Shown: in pieces, positions 37,140 to 46,400 of the stretch
Layout of the letters: each line of letters opens with the position of its first letter
How positions within the stretch are numbered: position 1 is the first letter of the stretch
Assembly (NCBI RefSeq): GCF_900167025.1
Contig: NZ_FUXC01000012.1
Span: 37,062-101,061, forward strand
Origin: Treponema berlinense
Lineage (GTDB): Bacteria; Spirochaetota; Spirochaetia; Treponematales; Treponemataceae
Reading direction: 5' to 3'
Length of the DNA stretch: 64,000 nt
Position numbers and translations under genes: made by a program
The notes under the pieces: model-generated
Database searches by the model: none
What the model saw: the letters and a program-made list of their open reading frames with translations, nothing else
Told to the model about the DNA's origin: nothing

Positions 37140-37168
37140 GTTTTTTGCAAATTGATTTTTGAAAAAAG

Positions 37169-37204
37169 TCTGCGTCTTTTTTAAGAAGACTAAAAAGGCG
37201 CAGA
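37169..37204 (-). terminator. Terminator for the small membrane protein gene
   Basis: A 13-bp stem (37169-37181 with 37192-37204, one G-U) has a T run on the minus strand only. Confidence 0.75.
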
Positions 37205-37209
37205 AGAAT

Positions 37210-37506
37210 TTATAAATCTTCGTGGATGTAGCGTTTTATTGCTTTTTGCTCCAGTTTATTTTTCAAATCGAATTTTTTAATTGCCCAGCTTATTGTTTTT
37301 ACGCTGAGCATCATTGCGAGGATGATTCCTGCAAAAAGTATAAATGGAAGCAAAACGTTTACCGAAATGCCGTTTGCAATAGCTGGAAATTTTGAGAGGA
37401 AAATAAAACTTCCTCCAACCAATACGAGTTCTATTGCAAGTCCGAGTATTATATTAAAAAGTGCGACGCAAATATTGAAAATTAAAGTTCTGTCGTGGGT
37501 TGTCAT
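37210..37506 (-). CDS. Small membrane protein of unknown function
   Basis: The 98-residue product has two strong hydrophobic segments (about 8-38 and 48-75) and a basic C-terminal tail (KKFDLKNKLEQKAIKRYIHE). The start at 37506 follows GGGAG, which lies inside an alternative ATG reading from 37518. It lies downstream of lspA in the same direction, separated by 117 bp containing two hairpins. No function can be assigned. Confidence 0.65.
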   Translation of the reverse strand: MTTHDRTLIFNICVALFNIILGLAIELVLVGGSFIFLSKFPAIANGISVNVLLPFILFAGIILAMMLSVKTISWAIKKFDLKNKLEQKAIKRYIHEDL

Positions 37507-37560
37507 TTTTTCTCCCATAAAAACACCGCGTTAGCGGCGAGCCACGGATGGCGAAAATCA

Positions 37561-37627
37561 CAGTTTGCGAAAGCAACGCTTGAACAAACTGTAATGATAA
37601 AAATTACAGGGATGTAATTTTTATCAT
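37561..37627. other. Two consecutive hairpins after lspA
   Basis: CAGTTTG...CAAACTG (37561-37591) is followed by a 15-bp perfect stem with a GGGA loop (37594-37627) that overlaps the lspA stop codon. Neither has a T tract. They may protect the lspA mRNA 3' end. Confidence 0.55.
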
Positions 37628-38193
37628 GCCTCCTTATTTGAATTTGATTTTTTTACTGTAAATGCAAATGAGGTTAAAAGAAGAATTCCGCAGAGTACAA
37701 CTGCCGCATCTGCAACGTTAAATGTTGGCCAACGGTCCATTCCAAAAATTCCGTAGAATTTTACATCAATAAAATCAATTACGCCTTCTTTGCGGAAAAA
37801 ACGGTCGATTAAATTTCCAAGTCCGCCGCCGGCAATCCCTGCGATTGCCCATCTTTGAAGTGAACTGAATTCGTCGTTTCTAAAATAGACAATAAGCACT
37901 AAGATAATTACAACTAATGGAACTATGCGAAATAAAAAGGCTCTTGCGGTTAAAGACCAACCCTGCCCTATGCTGAATGCAATTCCCGGATTGCAAACAT
38001 GTATAATTCTTAAAAAATCACCAAAGAAGGAAGAGCCTATGCTTGGTGGAAAAGTAAGCGGAATAAATTTTACGATTAGCTGCTTTGTAATCTGATCTGC
38101 GGCGATTACGAAAAGCATTAAAATAAGTGGAATCAATTTTTTTGAAAGAGAAGTTTTTGTTTTAAATTCCACAACGATATTTTCTGTGTCCAT
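37624..38193 (-). CDS. lspA: Lipoprotein signal peptidase (SPase II)
   Basis: LspA cleaves signal peptides of prolipoproteins before the lipidated cysteine. The 189-residue protein has four membrane segments. The catalytic aspartates are Asp130 in GNLIDR and Asp162 in FNVADA, and the conserved NPGIAFS loop is at 68-74. An N-terminal cytoplasmic extension of about 20 residues is slightly longer than usual. The promoter suggests a leaderless mRNA. Several lipoproteins in this window are expected substrates. Confidence 0.95.
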   Translation of the reverse strand: MDTENIVVEFKTKTSLSKKLIPLILMLFVIAADQITKQLIVKFIPLTFPPSIGSSFFGDFLRIIHVCNPGIAFSIGQGWSLTARAFLFRIVPLVVIILVLIVYFRNDEFSSLQRWAIAGIAGGGLGNLIDRFFRKEGVIDFIDVKFYGIFGMDRWPTFNVADAAVVLCGILLLTSFAFTVKKSNSNKEA

Positions 38194-38201
38194 AAATTGA
38201 A

Positions 38202-38230
38202 AGTATAAAAGAATAAAAGTTTATAGTCTA
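38202..38230 (-). promoter_or_regulatory. Promoter of lspA, predicted leaderless
   Basis: Minus strand: TAGACT (38230-38225), 17 nt, TATACT (38207-38202), then 8 nt to the ATG. Confidence 0.6.
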
Positions 38231-38235
38231 GAGTT

Positions 38236-39354
38236 TTAATTGGTTGTAGAAATTGCGTTTTGTTCAGATTCAATTTGTTCTGCGGTTTTATTTGCCAGAT
38301 AGCGCGGAATAAAGAGCGACGAATCTCTTGAAAATCCATATTTTTTTGCGAGAGGAATATTTGTCTGTTCGATAAATCCAAATTTCGGGGTTTTATATTC
38401 TTGGATTGTGTTCAAACTGAAAAATCCTGCGGTTTGAATGCCCCCTGTTTCTGTAATCTGGCAGATTGAATCAAAATCCAGACTGTCAAATACAAAATAG
38501 AGCGGAAAATCTTTTCCGTAAAGTTTTTGTGCAAGTTTTGTGAGCGCTTTGTATGAATTTGTGTGATTTAGTTTTGCAGCAAGGGTCTCGCTTTTTTGAA
38601 AATTATTTTTGTTGTTTAAAAACATAAATTTTCTAAAAATGCGTGAGTTGAAAATTCCTGGAAGATAAAGGCAGTCGTGTGAATAAAAATCTGCCGCCAA
38701 AACCGTAAAACCTTTTTTGGACAAAAAAAGTAGATAAGGTTCATAATCTTGAGTTTCGGCAGTTTCGCTTCCGCAAAAAACAATTATTGGTTTTTGCTTT
38801 TTTTGCGTTAATTCTTGTGTTGGAGCGGGAAGTTCATGTGTTGTAGTTTCTGTGTTTTCTGAAAAATTTGTCAACGGTTCATAGATTTTTAAGGTTCCTG
38901 TTGATCTGTAGAAAAAATCGCCTGGCAAAAGCTGTTCGAATCCGTGCGAAATGCTTCCGCTCAGACGGTAAACTGTTTTTTTTGAACCGAAATTTCTTGG
39001 TTCAATTTTTACAGGACGGTTTAAAATCAAAATTACTGCCGAAAAAACGATTAAACTTAATTCTAAAATGCTAAAAACCGAAAATGCAGCCGAATATCTG
39101 TCGACAAAAACTCTCGAGAAAAGCCTTAAAAGTGCACGGAAATTTGTTGCAAAAACGATGAACGAAAGGGCTGTAAGAAAGATGTTTGGTAAGGTTAAAT
39201 TCCACAAAAAAATGTTTGCGAGAGAAATAAAAAATGCAACTGGAGCAAGAACTGCGCAGGAGTCAATTGTTAAATTCTGTGCAAAAAAGAATCTTACGCA
39301 GACTATAAATAACAAAAAAACTATTAGCATTTGTGAAAGAAAAGCGTCAAACAT
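38236..39354 (-). CDS. Membrane protein with a C-terminal alpha/beta-hydrolase-like domain
   Basis: The protein has 372 residues. Four hydrophobic segments occupy about residues 5-115. After a linker, PIIVFCGSETAETQDYEPY and KKGFTVLAADFYSHD resemble the first strands of an alpha/beta hydrolase. Where the GxSxG nucleophile elbow should be, the sequence reads YFVFDSLDFDS, so the domain may be inactive or only structural. It is divergent from the HDOD gene (44-bp gap) and lies upstream of lspA on the same strand. Function unknown. Confidence 0.68.
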   Translation of the reverse strand: MFDAFLSQMLIVFLLFIVCVRFFFAQNLTIDSCAVLAPVAFFISLANIFLWNLTLPNIFLTALSFIVFATNFRALLRLFSRVFVDRYSAAFSVFSILELSLIVFSAVILILNRPVKIEPRNFGSKKTVYRLSGSISHGFEQLLPGDFFYRSTGTLKIYEPLTNFSENTETTTHELPAPTQELTQKKQKPIIVFCGSETAETQDYEPYLLFLSKKGFTVLAADFYSHDCLYLPGIFNSRIFRKFMFLNNKNNFQKSETLAAKLNHTNSYKALTKLAQKLYGKDFPLYFVFDSLDFDSICQITETGGIQTAGFFSLNTIQEYKTPKFGFIEQTNIPLAKKYGFSRDSSLFIPRYLANKTAEQIESEQNAISTTN

Positions 39355-39360
39355 ATGTTT

Positions 39361-39389
39361 ATAATAGTGAAAATTTGAGTTATAATCTA
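39361..39389 (-). promoter_or_regulatory. Promoter of the hydrolase-like membrane gene, predicted leaderless
   Basis: Minus strand: TAGATT (39389-39384), 17 nt, TATTAT (39366-39361), then 6 nt to the ATG. The divergent gene has TATAAT at 39381-39386 on the plus strand, so the two promoters overlap. Confidence 0.55.
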
Positions 39390-39398
39390 TAAATAGTT

Positions 39399-40895
39399 AT
39401 GCCACCTGTTAAAAAAGTAAAACTCGATTTGTCAAAAATCAAAATGGCCATAAGGGCTGGAATTCCTCTTTCGATAACAACTTATACTCTTCCTAGGGAA
39501 ATGGAAGCGTATATCGATTCTGTATTGAAGGCGTTTTTAAACGAATTGAATCAAGACAAAATGTCAGAATATTTGACGTATTGCTTAAACGAACTTTTGG
39601 TAAACAGTAAAAAAGCAAATACAAAGAGAATCTTTTTTAAGCAGAAGAATCTCGATATTTTTAACGAAGAACAATATTCTGAAGGTATAAAGAGTTTTAA
39701 GTCAGAAACACTCTCTAATATCCGCTATTATCTTGATTTGCAGAAAAAAGCCGGACTTTACGTAAAGTTTGTTCTCCAGGCGCGCAACAATAAAATCAAA
39801 ATTGAAGTTCGCAATAATTCAGAATTGACAGTTGAAGAATACAAACGAATGCATGACAAGCTCAGCCGTGCCCAGCAGTATACTTCGGTTGATCAGGCAA
39901 TGACTCAGGTTCTTGACGAAACAGAGGGTGCTGGACTTGGGCTTATAATTATGATTTTGATGCTGGAAAAAATTGGGCTTACAGAAGAAAATTTCCAGAT
40001 TTTGTGCGAAAATGGCGAAACTATTACAAGAATAATTCTTCCGCTGGACGAAAAAACACAAAAGAATTTGAGCGTTGTAAGCCGGGAATTTGTCAATTTG
40101 ATTGATGAATTGCCACAGTTTCCAGATTCTGTTATGCGGATAAACCGTCTTTTAAACAATCCGGATTCAAAAATGAGCGAAATTGCTACGCTTATTTCCA
40201 GCGACATTTCTCTTACTTCCGATTTGTTAAAACTTGTAAATTCTGCAACTTTTGCTCTTGCTTCTCCTTGCCGAAGCATTTCTGACGCTGTTAAACTTGT
40301 CGGAATCCGCGGAATAAAAAATATGATTCTTTCTGTAAGTTCGATGAATGTTTTGAATACACTTGGCGAAGAAACAAAAGCATTGTGGACACACGCTTAT
40401 CGAGTAGCTTTTTATACTTACAACCTTGCAAGAAATTTTTGTTCTTCAAACAGGACTATAGTCGAAGACTCTTATATCTGCGGTCTTTTGCACGATATGG
40501 GAAAATTGATTTTTGAAACAACTCATCCTGCATACATAAACCGAATAAAAGACATTTGCGCTCAAAAAGGAATTCAGCCGGATATTTTTGAAAAACTCGT
40601 TGCTGGTGTAAACCATGGAGAAATCGGTGCTCTAATCGCGGAAAAGTGGAATTTTCCGGAAGTTATTGTTTCTGTAATTCGGCATCATCACGAACCGGAT
40701 CTTGCTCCGGAAAATGTAAAAAAACTGACCGAAATTGTTTATCTTTCGGATATGCTTGCTCATTATCAGGAAAAAGATATTGATTTTTATCAGTTTGATC
40801 AGGAAGTATTGGCGAATTTTCATATTACGAACGAAATTCAGCTGCAAAAAATCAGCAACAGTTTGGAAAAGGCTTTTGACAAAGAGTCGCAGTAA
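39399..40895 (+). CDS. HDOD-domain protein with N-terminal kinase-type ATPase-like region
   Basis: This 498-residue cytoplasmic protein is probably a signalling protein. Residues about 55-215 show histidine-kinase-like ATP-binding features: an N-box LNELLVNSKKAN and a G-box EGAGLGLIIM. There is no phospho-accepting histidine domain. Residues about 225-430 form an HDOD domain (LPQFPDSVMRINRLLNNPDS onward), and HD-type metal residues are retained in LLHDMGKL, GVNHGEIG and IRHHHEP. HDOD proteins often act in second-messenger or motility signalling; the role here is not known. The start has no Shine-Dalgarno sequence and lies close to its -10 box. Confidence 0.82.
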   Translation: MPPVKKVKLDLSKIKMAIRAGIPLSITTYTLPREMEAYIDSVLKAFLNELNQDKMSEYLTYCLNELLVNSKKANTKRIFFKQKNLDIFNEEQYSEGIKSFKSETLSNIRYYLDLQKKAGLYVKFVLQARNNKIKIEVRNNSELTVEEYKRMHDKLSRAQQYTSVDQAMTQVLDETEGAGLGLIIMILMLEKIGLTEENFQILCENGETITRIILPLDEKTQKNLSVVSREFVNLIDELPQFPDSVMRINRLLNNPDSKMSEIATLISSDISLTSDLLKLVNSATFALASPCRSISDAVKLVGIRGIKNMILSVSSMNVLNTLGEETKALWTHAYRVAFYTYNLARNFCSSNRTIVEDSYICGLLHDMGKLIFETTHPAYINRIKDICAQKGIQPDIFEKLVAGVNHGEIGALIAEKWNFPEVIVSVIRHHHEPDLAPENVKKLTEIVYLSDMLAHYQEKDIDFYQFDQEVLANFHITNEIQLQKISNSLEKAFDKESQ

Positions 40896-40939
40896 ATTTA
40901 TTTTTTCAAACAGAATTTACGCGGCTCTTTCGTAAAATT

Positions 40940-41620
40940 TTACGCAGACTTCATTGCAAAAAAGACAGAGAAAAAGTGAAGGACGCTTCCTGCGATTACA
41001 AAAAGATGGAAGATTGAGTGCGCCCACTTTACGTTTTTTGCGCTGTAAAATGCAAATCCGACTGTGTAGATAAGTCCGCCCCAAATTAGCATTGAAAAAC
41101 TGAATTTTGGCAGTGCGTTTTTTAATGGAATAAAAGCGATTAAAACAAGCCAGCCCATTAAAATATAAGTGATTGAACTGATTTTCCGCATTTTATTGCC
41201 AAAAACTGAGTAGATTGTAATTCCTAAGGCGGCAAGTCCCCAGATTATTCCAAACATTGTCCAGCCGAACGCTCCGCCAAGATTTACAAGACAATATGGC
41301 GTGTATGTTCCTGCAATTAAAAGATAAATCGAAACATGGTCAAAAATCTGAAATACTTTTTTTACGCGCATATTTGTAAATGCATGGTAAAGACAAGACA
41401 TTGTGTAAAGAAGAATCATTGACGCGCCATAAATGGAAACGCTCGTAATGACCATTGGCCTTTTTGGCGAAAAAACAACTAAAAGAACGATTGCTGCAAT
41501 TGCCAGAAGTGAACCTACTCCATGGCTTACGGAATTGAAAATTTCTTCGCCCAAAGTGTAAGGTTTGACAGGTGAATTTTTGTTTGGTTCAAAAGCTTTG
41601 TTTTCTGTTTTGAGTGTCAT
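40940..41620 (-). CDS. Hemolysin III / PAQR-family membrane protein
   Basis: The 226-residue protein has seven membrane segments. Conserved PAQR-type residues are visible in EEIFNSVSHGVGS, SCLYHAF, FDHVSIYLLIAGTYTPYCL and the C-terminal HSIFHLFVIAGSVLHFF, which supply the Ser/His/Asp metal site. Bacterial members (YqfA/HlyIII) affect membrane lipid or energetics; direct hemolysin activity should not be assumed. The start is preceded by GAGGAAAATT. It is convergent with the HDOD gene. Confidence 0.88.
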   Translation of the reverse strand: MTLKTENKAFEPNKNSPVKPYTLGEEIFNSVSHGVGSLLAIAAIVLLVVFSPKRPMVITSVSIYGASMILLYTMSCLYHAFTNMRVKKVFQIFDHVSIYLLIAGTYTPYCLVNLGGAFGWTMFGIIWGLAALGITIYSVFGNKMRKISSITYILMGWLVLIAFIPLKNALPKFSFSMLIWGGLIYTVGFAFYSAKNVKWAHSIFHLFVIAGSVLHFFSVFFAMKSA

Positions 41621-41700
41621 AATTTTCCTCGCATTTTTGTGAATTTGTTTTCTGAAAAATTAGACACTCTTTTTGTAAAAAGGTTGCAGTTTTTTTGTAT

Positions 41701-41783
41701 GCGTTAGGGCTTGTTAGCCGCGTAAGCGGTTCGGACGCGCTTGCGCGGCTGAACGGAAAAATTGCGGAGCAATTTTATAACGC
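41701..41783 (+). repeat. Family B intergenic repeat, copy B6
   Basis: Bounded by GCGTTAGGG and AACGC, and followed by AAAAGCCCGG. Internal hairpins include GCCGCGTAAGCGG and AAAATTGCGGAGCAATTTT. Confidence 0.65.
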
Positions 41784-41793
41784 AAAAGCCCGG

Positions 41794-41822
41794 CTCAATA
41801 AAAACGGTTAGTTTTTATTGAG
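41794..41822. terminator. Hairpin at the 3' end of the MATE gene
   Basis: A 12-bp perfect stem (41794-41805 with 41811-41822) with a GGTTA loop overlaps the MATE stop codon. The T tract is weak. Confidence 0.5.
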
Positions 41823-43161
41823 AAACGCCCTGACTCTCTTTTTTTAGATTTTTCCAGGCAAAAAAGAAAATTGGAAGTTCAACTGCGAGCATTGCAATCC
41901 AGCCGGCGAGACAAGCATAGGCTGTTCCGATTATTCCGAACATTTTGCAGAAAATAAAACTGAAAATTACGCGGAAAATTATCTGGGATGTTGTCGAGAT
42001 TACGGTTATTTTTATGTCGCCTGTTCCGCGGAAAAATGCCTGAATTCCGTTGGTGGTTGCCGGCAAAAAGTAAAGGCAGGCCATGACAAAAAGATATTTT
42101 TCGCCAAGACGCAAAACTTCGCTTTCGTTTTGTCCCGCAAAAAGCAAAATCAGCTGTTTTCTAAAAAGAATAACTAAAATTGATGTAACGATAATATAAA
42201 TCCATTCGAGCGAAAAACCTTTTAAGAAACCTTCACGCTGACGGGCCGGTTTTTTTGCTCCGCGGTTTTGCGCCATAAAGGTTGTGATTGTGTGTCCAAT
42301 GCTTTGTGTCGGTTGATAGCAAAAATCGTCAATTTTTGTTCCGGCGTTGAAAGTTGCGATTGCATCAACTCCGAGAGGATTGACTGCGCACTGAACCAAA
42401 AGTTTTCCGACATACAAGACGCATTGCTGTAAGGCTGTTGCCCAGGAATAATTGACTGTTCGCAAGATAAGTGAGCGTTCAACCTTGAATTCCCGCGGTT
42501 TTAGTGCGAGAAGCGGAACTTTTTTGTAAACATAGACGATTATCAAAATGCAGCTGATTAACTGAGAGGCGACTGTTGCAAAAGCCGCTCCGTGCATTTC
42601 CAGACCGCAGACAGCAACTAAAAAGTAGTCGAGAATTCCGTTTAAAACCGCGCTTATTGCAACGCAGATAATTGGAGAAGTTGAATCTCCGGCAGCGCGC
42701 AAGGCGGAAGCGTAAACGTTGTAAAAAAAAGTAAAAATTAGTCCGGCGAATACGACGCGGAGGTAATTTGCTGTGTGTTCGATTAAATCTTCTGGACAGC
42801 GGATTGCACGCAAAAGTTGTTTTACAAAAATAAAGCACACGACGCTTACGACAAGTGTAAAGCAAAAACCGATTGCTATTGTAGTGCTGATTTCGTTTTT
42901 AAGTTTTTTTTCGTCTTTTGCACCGTAAAATTCCGACATGATTATGCTGGCGCCAAGGCAGATTCCAACGATAAGAAAAATCATGATGTTCATTACGGGG
43001 TTTGCAATTCCGACGGCGGCAAGACATTCTTTTCCTGCAAAACGACCGAGAATTATCGAATCAACTGCATTGTAAGTTAATTGAAAAAAGTTTCCCAAAA
43101 TCAAGGGAATTGCGTAGTTTATAAGCTGTGGATATGTTTTTCCGACTGTAAAATCTTTCAT
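41815..43161 (-). CDS. MATE-family multidrug/cation antiporter
   Basis: This 448-residue membrane transporter has twelve predicted segments in two related halves, as expected for MATE exporters. The first half has FFQLTYNAVDSIILGRFAG and GICLGASIIMSEFYGAKDEKK. The second half has CVLYVGKLLVQCAVNPLG, FMAQNRGAKKPARQREGFLKG and QAFFRGTGDIKITV. It resembles the NorM/DinF-like clade common in Firmicutes and treponemes. Substrate cannot be predicted. GAGG lies about 9 nt before the start. Confidence 0.9.
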   Translation of the reverse strand: MKDFTVGKTYPQLINYAIPLILGNFFQLTYNAVDSIILGRFAGKECLAAVGIANPVMNIMIFLIVGICLGASIIMSEFYGAKDEKKLKNEISTTIAIGFCFTLVVSVVCFIFVKQLLRAIRCPEDLIEHTANYLRVVFAGLIFTFFYNVYASALRAAGDSTSPIICVAISAVLNGILDYFLVAVCGLEMHGAAFATVASQLISCILIIVYVYKKVPLLALKPREFKVERSLILRTVNYSWATALQQCVLYVGKLLVQCAVNPLGVDAIATFNAGTKIDDFCYQPTQSIGHTITTFMAQNRGAKKPARQREGFLKGFSLEWIYIIVTSILVILFRKQLILLFAGQNESEVLRLGEKYLFVMACLYFLPATTNGIQAFFRGTGDIKITVISTTSQIIFRVIFSFIFCKMFGIIGTAYACLAGWIAMLAVELPIFFFAWKNLKKESQGVSQ

Positions 43162-43256
43162 TTTGAATGCCTCGTAATTTTTACGGCAATTTTGAAGATT
43201 TTTTTAGAAATTGCTGTATTTTTTGGGGAAAAATGTAAATTTTTTTATTGGGGCCA

Positions 43257-43355
43257 TTTTGGACTGTCCAATTTTTTTGTACAACTGCTGCGTTTTGTCA
43301 AAATTTTTATTTGACGGCGCAACTTTTGCATGTTTTGTTTTTGGACAGTCCAAAA
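43257..43355. repeat. 99-bp inverted-repeat structure
   Basis: Perfect 15-bp terminal inverted repeats (43257-43271 and 43341-43355, each itself near-palindromic, TTGGACTGTCCAA) flank a core with weaker internal pairing. It lies between the MATE and carB genes; GC-rich hairpins follow at 43370-43440. Confidence 0.6.
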
Positions 43356-43446
43356 CCGAGTCTTTCAGAGTTCCGGCTTTCGCCTGCATTGCTTCACTTC
43401 GTTCCGCAACGCGCTTTGCGCGCTCTTACAGCCTCTTGTCCGAATT

Positions 43447-46400
43447 TTAGCGTTTTATCATTGCATGGTATTCCTGCAATGATTTTACTCCGCCTTCGCC
43501 GCCTTTTCCTGTTTTAACGGCCTCAATTCCCTGGACTGCGGCATAAGCTCCTGCCAATGTCGTAATATAAGGGACTTTGTATTTAAGACAGGCTTTGCGG
43601 ATTGTCTTTCTGTCTTCGGCATAATTGCGTTTTGCCTTTGGTGTGTTGATTACGAGGCAAACTTCTTTATTCATAATTATGTCTACAACGTCTGGGCGTC
43701 CGGCGCCAATCTTGTTTACTTCTTCGCACTTAATTCCGTTTTCTCTGTAGAATTCGGCGGTTCCCTGTGTACATACAAGGGTAAATCCTAGTTTAGAAAG
43801 GGTTTTTCCAATGTAGAGAACCTGTCCTTTTAAGCCTTCTTTGTCGCTGAGCGAAATGAGGACTTTTTTGTTTTCCCACGGAGCTGGAGCGTGTGGCAGT
43901 TCTGAACCTGCGGCTTCCTGTGCCTTGTAATATGCGAGCGGGAAGTTGTCTGAAAGTCCGAGAACTTCGCCTGTTGAGCGCATTTCCGGTCCAAGAATCG
44001 GGTCAACGCCTGGGAATCTTGCCCACGGAAGAACTGCTTCTTTTGCTCCAAAATATGGAATTACCTTGTCTTTGAGGCCGAGAGATTTTAACGATTCTCC
44101 AAGCATCATTCTTGTTGCAAGGCGAGCCATCTGAGTGTCGCAGACTTTGGAAACGAGAGGAACTGTGCGGCTTGCGCGTGGATTTGCCTCGATTACGTAA
44201 ACTTTTCCGTCTTCGATTGCGTACTGCATATTCATAAGACCGCAAACGTGGAGTGCCTCTGCAATTTTCTTTGTGTAATCTTTGATTGTTTCAAGATTTG
44301 CAAGAGGAATTGAAACTGGAGGAATTACGCAGGCAGAATCTCCCGAGTGGATTCCTGCAAGCTCGATGTGTTCCATAACTGCCGGAATGTAAACGTGTTC
44401 TGAATCTGCAAGAGCGTCGGCTTCGCATTCGAGCGCGTTTTTAAGGAAGCGGTCGATTAAAAGCGGGCGGTCTGGAGTTACGCCGACAGCCTTTTCAACG
44501 TATTCGTTCAATGTTTTTTCATCGTAGATAACTTCCATTCCGCGTCCACCAAGTACAAATGACGGACGAATCATAATTGGATAGCCGATTTTGTCTGCAA
44601 TTGCCTTTGCTTCGTCAAAATTAACAGCCATTCCGCTTTCTGGCATTGGAATTTCAAGTTTTTCCATCATGTGGCGGAACAAATCGCGGTCTTCGGCAAT
44701 ATCGATTGAGTCGATTGAAGTTCCGAGGATATTTACTCCGTTTTCCTGAAGTTCGCGTGCAATATTGAGAGGAGTCTGTCCTCCAAACTGAACGATAACT
44801 CCAAAAGGCTTTTCTTTTTCGTAAATCTGAAGAACGTCTTCGGTTGTGACTGGCTCAAAGTAAAGTTTGTCAGAAGTGTCGTAGTCGGTAGAAACGGTTT
44901 CCGGGTTGCAGTTTACGATGATTGTTTCGTAGCCGAGTTCTTTGAGCTGCATTGCGGCGTGGCAGCAGCAGTAGTCGAATTCGATTCCCTGTCCGATTCT
45001 GTTTGGTCCGCCTCCCAAAATCATTACTTTTTTCTTGTTGTCAGTGGCAACAGAGGTGTCTTCTTTTGCGTTGTATGTTGAGTAATAATAGCAGGCATTT
45101 TCTACTCCGCTTACAGGAACTCTGAGCCATGCTTCTCTTATTCCGAGTTCGTTGCGGCGTTTGCGGATATCTTTTTCTGCAACCTTGAGAATTTTTGAAA
45201 GATATTTGTCGCTAAATCCGTCTTTTTTTGCCTGAATCAAAAGCTTGTCTTCCGGAACGCGTCCTGGATTTTTGAGCATTTCTTCTTCAAGGTCAACCAT
45301 TTCCTTCATTTCTTTGAGGAAATATTCTTTTACGTAAGTAATTTTTGAAAGCGTTTCGAGAGGAACGCCTTTGCGGATTGCTTCATAAAGCTGGAAATAT
45401 CTTTCAGAAGAAGCAGTCTTGAGCATTTCGCAAAGTTCGTCGGCAGATTTTTTGTTAAAGTCTTTTGCAAAGCCGAGACCAGAGCGTCCGTTTTCGAGAC
45501 CGCGGATTGCTTTTTGGAAAGTTTCTTTAAAATTTTTTCCGATAGCCATAACTTCGCCGACAGCTTTCATAGAAGTTCCAAGTTCGTCCTTTGCTCCGCG
45601 GAATTTTTCAAAAGCCCAGCGTGCAAATTTGAGAACGACATAATCTCCGTCAGGAGCGCCGCCGAGAGTGTATTTTTCCAAAGTTCCATCGCGCCAGTAA
45701 GGAATTTCGTCCAAAGTCATTCCAGAGGCAAGTTTTGCAGAAATCAAGGCAATTGGGAAACCTGTTGCCTTAGAAGCAAGGGCCGAAGAGCGCGAAGTTC
45801 TTGGGTTTATTTCGATGATTACGATTCTTCCAGTTTTTGGATTGTGTGCAAACTGAACATTGGTACCGCCGATAACACCAATGTTTTCAACGATTTTAAA
45901 TGCCATTTTCTGGAGTTTCTGCTCGAGTTCCTTGTCAATTGTCATAAAAGGAGCGGCGCAGAAAGAGTCTCCAGTGTGAACGCCTACAGCGTCGATATTT
46001 TCGATAGTACAGATGGCAACCATCTGGTTTTTTGCGTCGCGGACAACTTCAACTTCAAGTTCTTCCCAGCCAAGAATGGATTCTTCAATCAAACACTGGT
46101 GAGTGAGCGAAAGATCCAGGCCATTTGCAACGATTGTGCGCAGTTCTTCAACATTGTAGCAAAAACCACCGCCAGCACCGCCCATTGTGTATGCAGGACG
46201 AACAACAAGCGGAAAGCCGATTTCTTCGGCAATTTTTTCAGCGCCTTCGACAGTGTGGCAAATATCCGAACGAGGAGTATCGATTCCAAGATTTTTCATC
46301 GTTTCCTTGAAAATTTCGCGGTCTTCTCCACGTTCAATTGCTTCAAGGTTTACACCGATTACTTTTACGCCATATTTGTCGAGAACGCCGAGCTTGTTAA

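Noticed and set aside
40932..40945. CGTAAAATTTTACG palindrome between the HDOD and hemolysin III genes as a regulatory site
   Set aside because: It overlaps the stop codon of a convergent gene and is short and AT-rich, so chance or weak termination is a sufficient explanation.
43211..43517. Short plus-strand frames between the MATE gene and carB
   Set aside because: They run through the inverted-repeat element and GC-rich hairpins and overlap the carB 3' end; composition is that of non-coding repeat.
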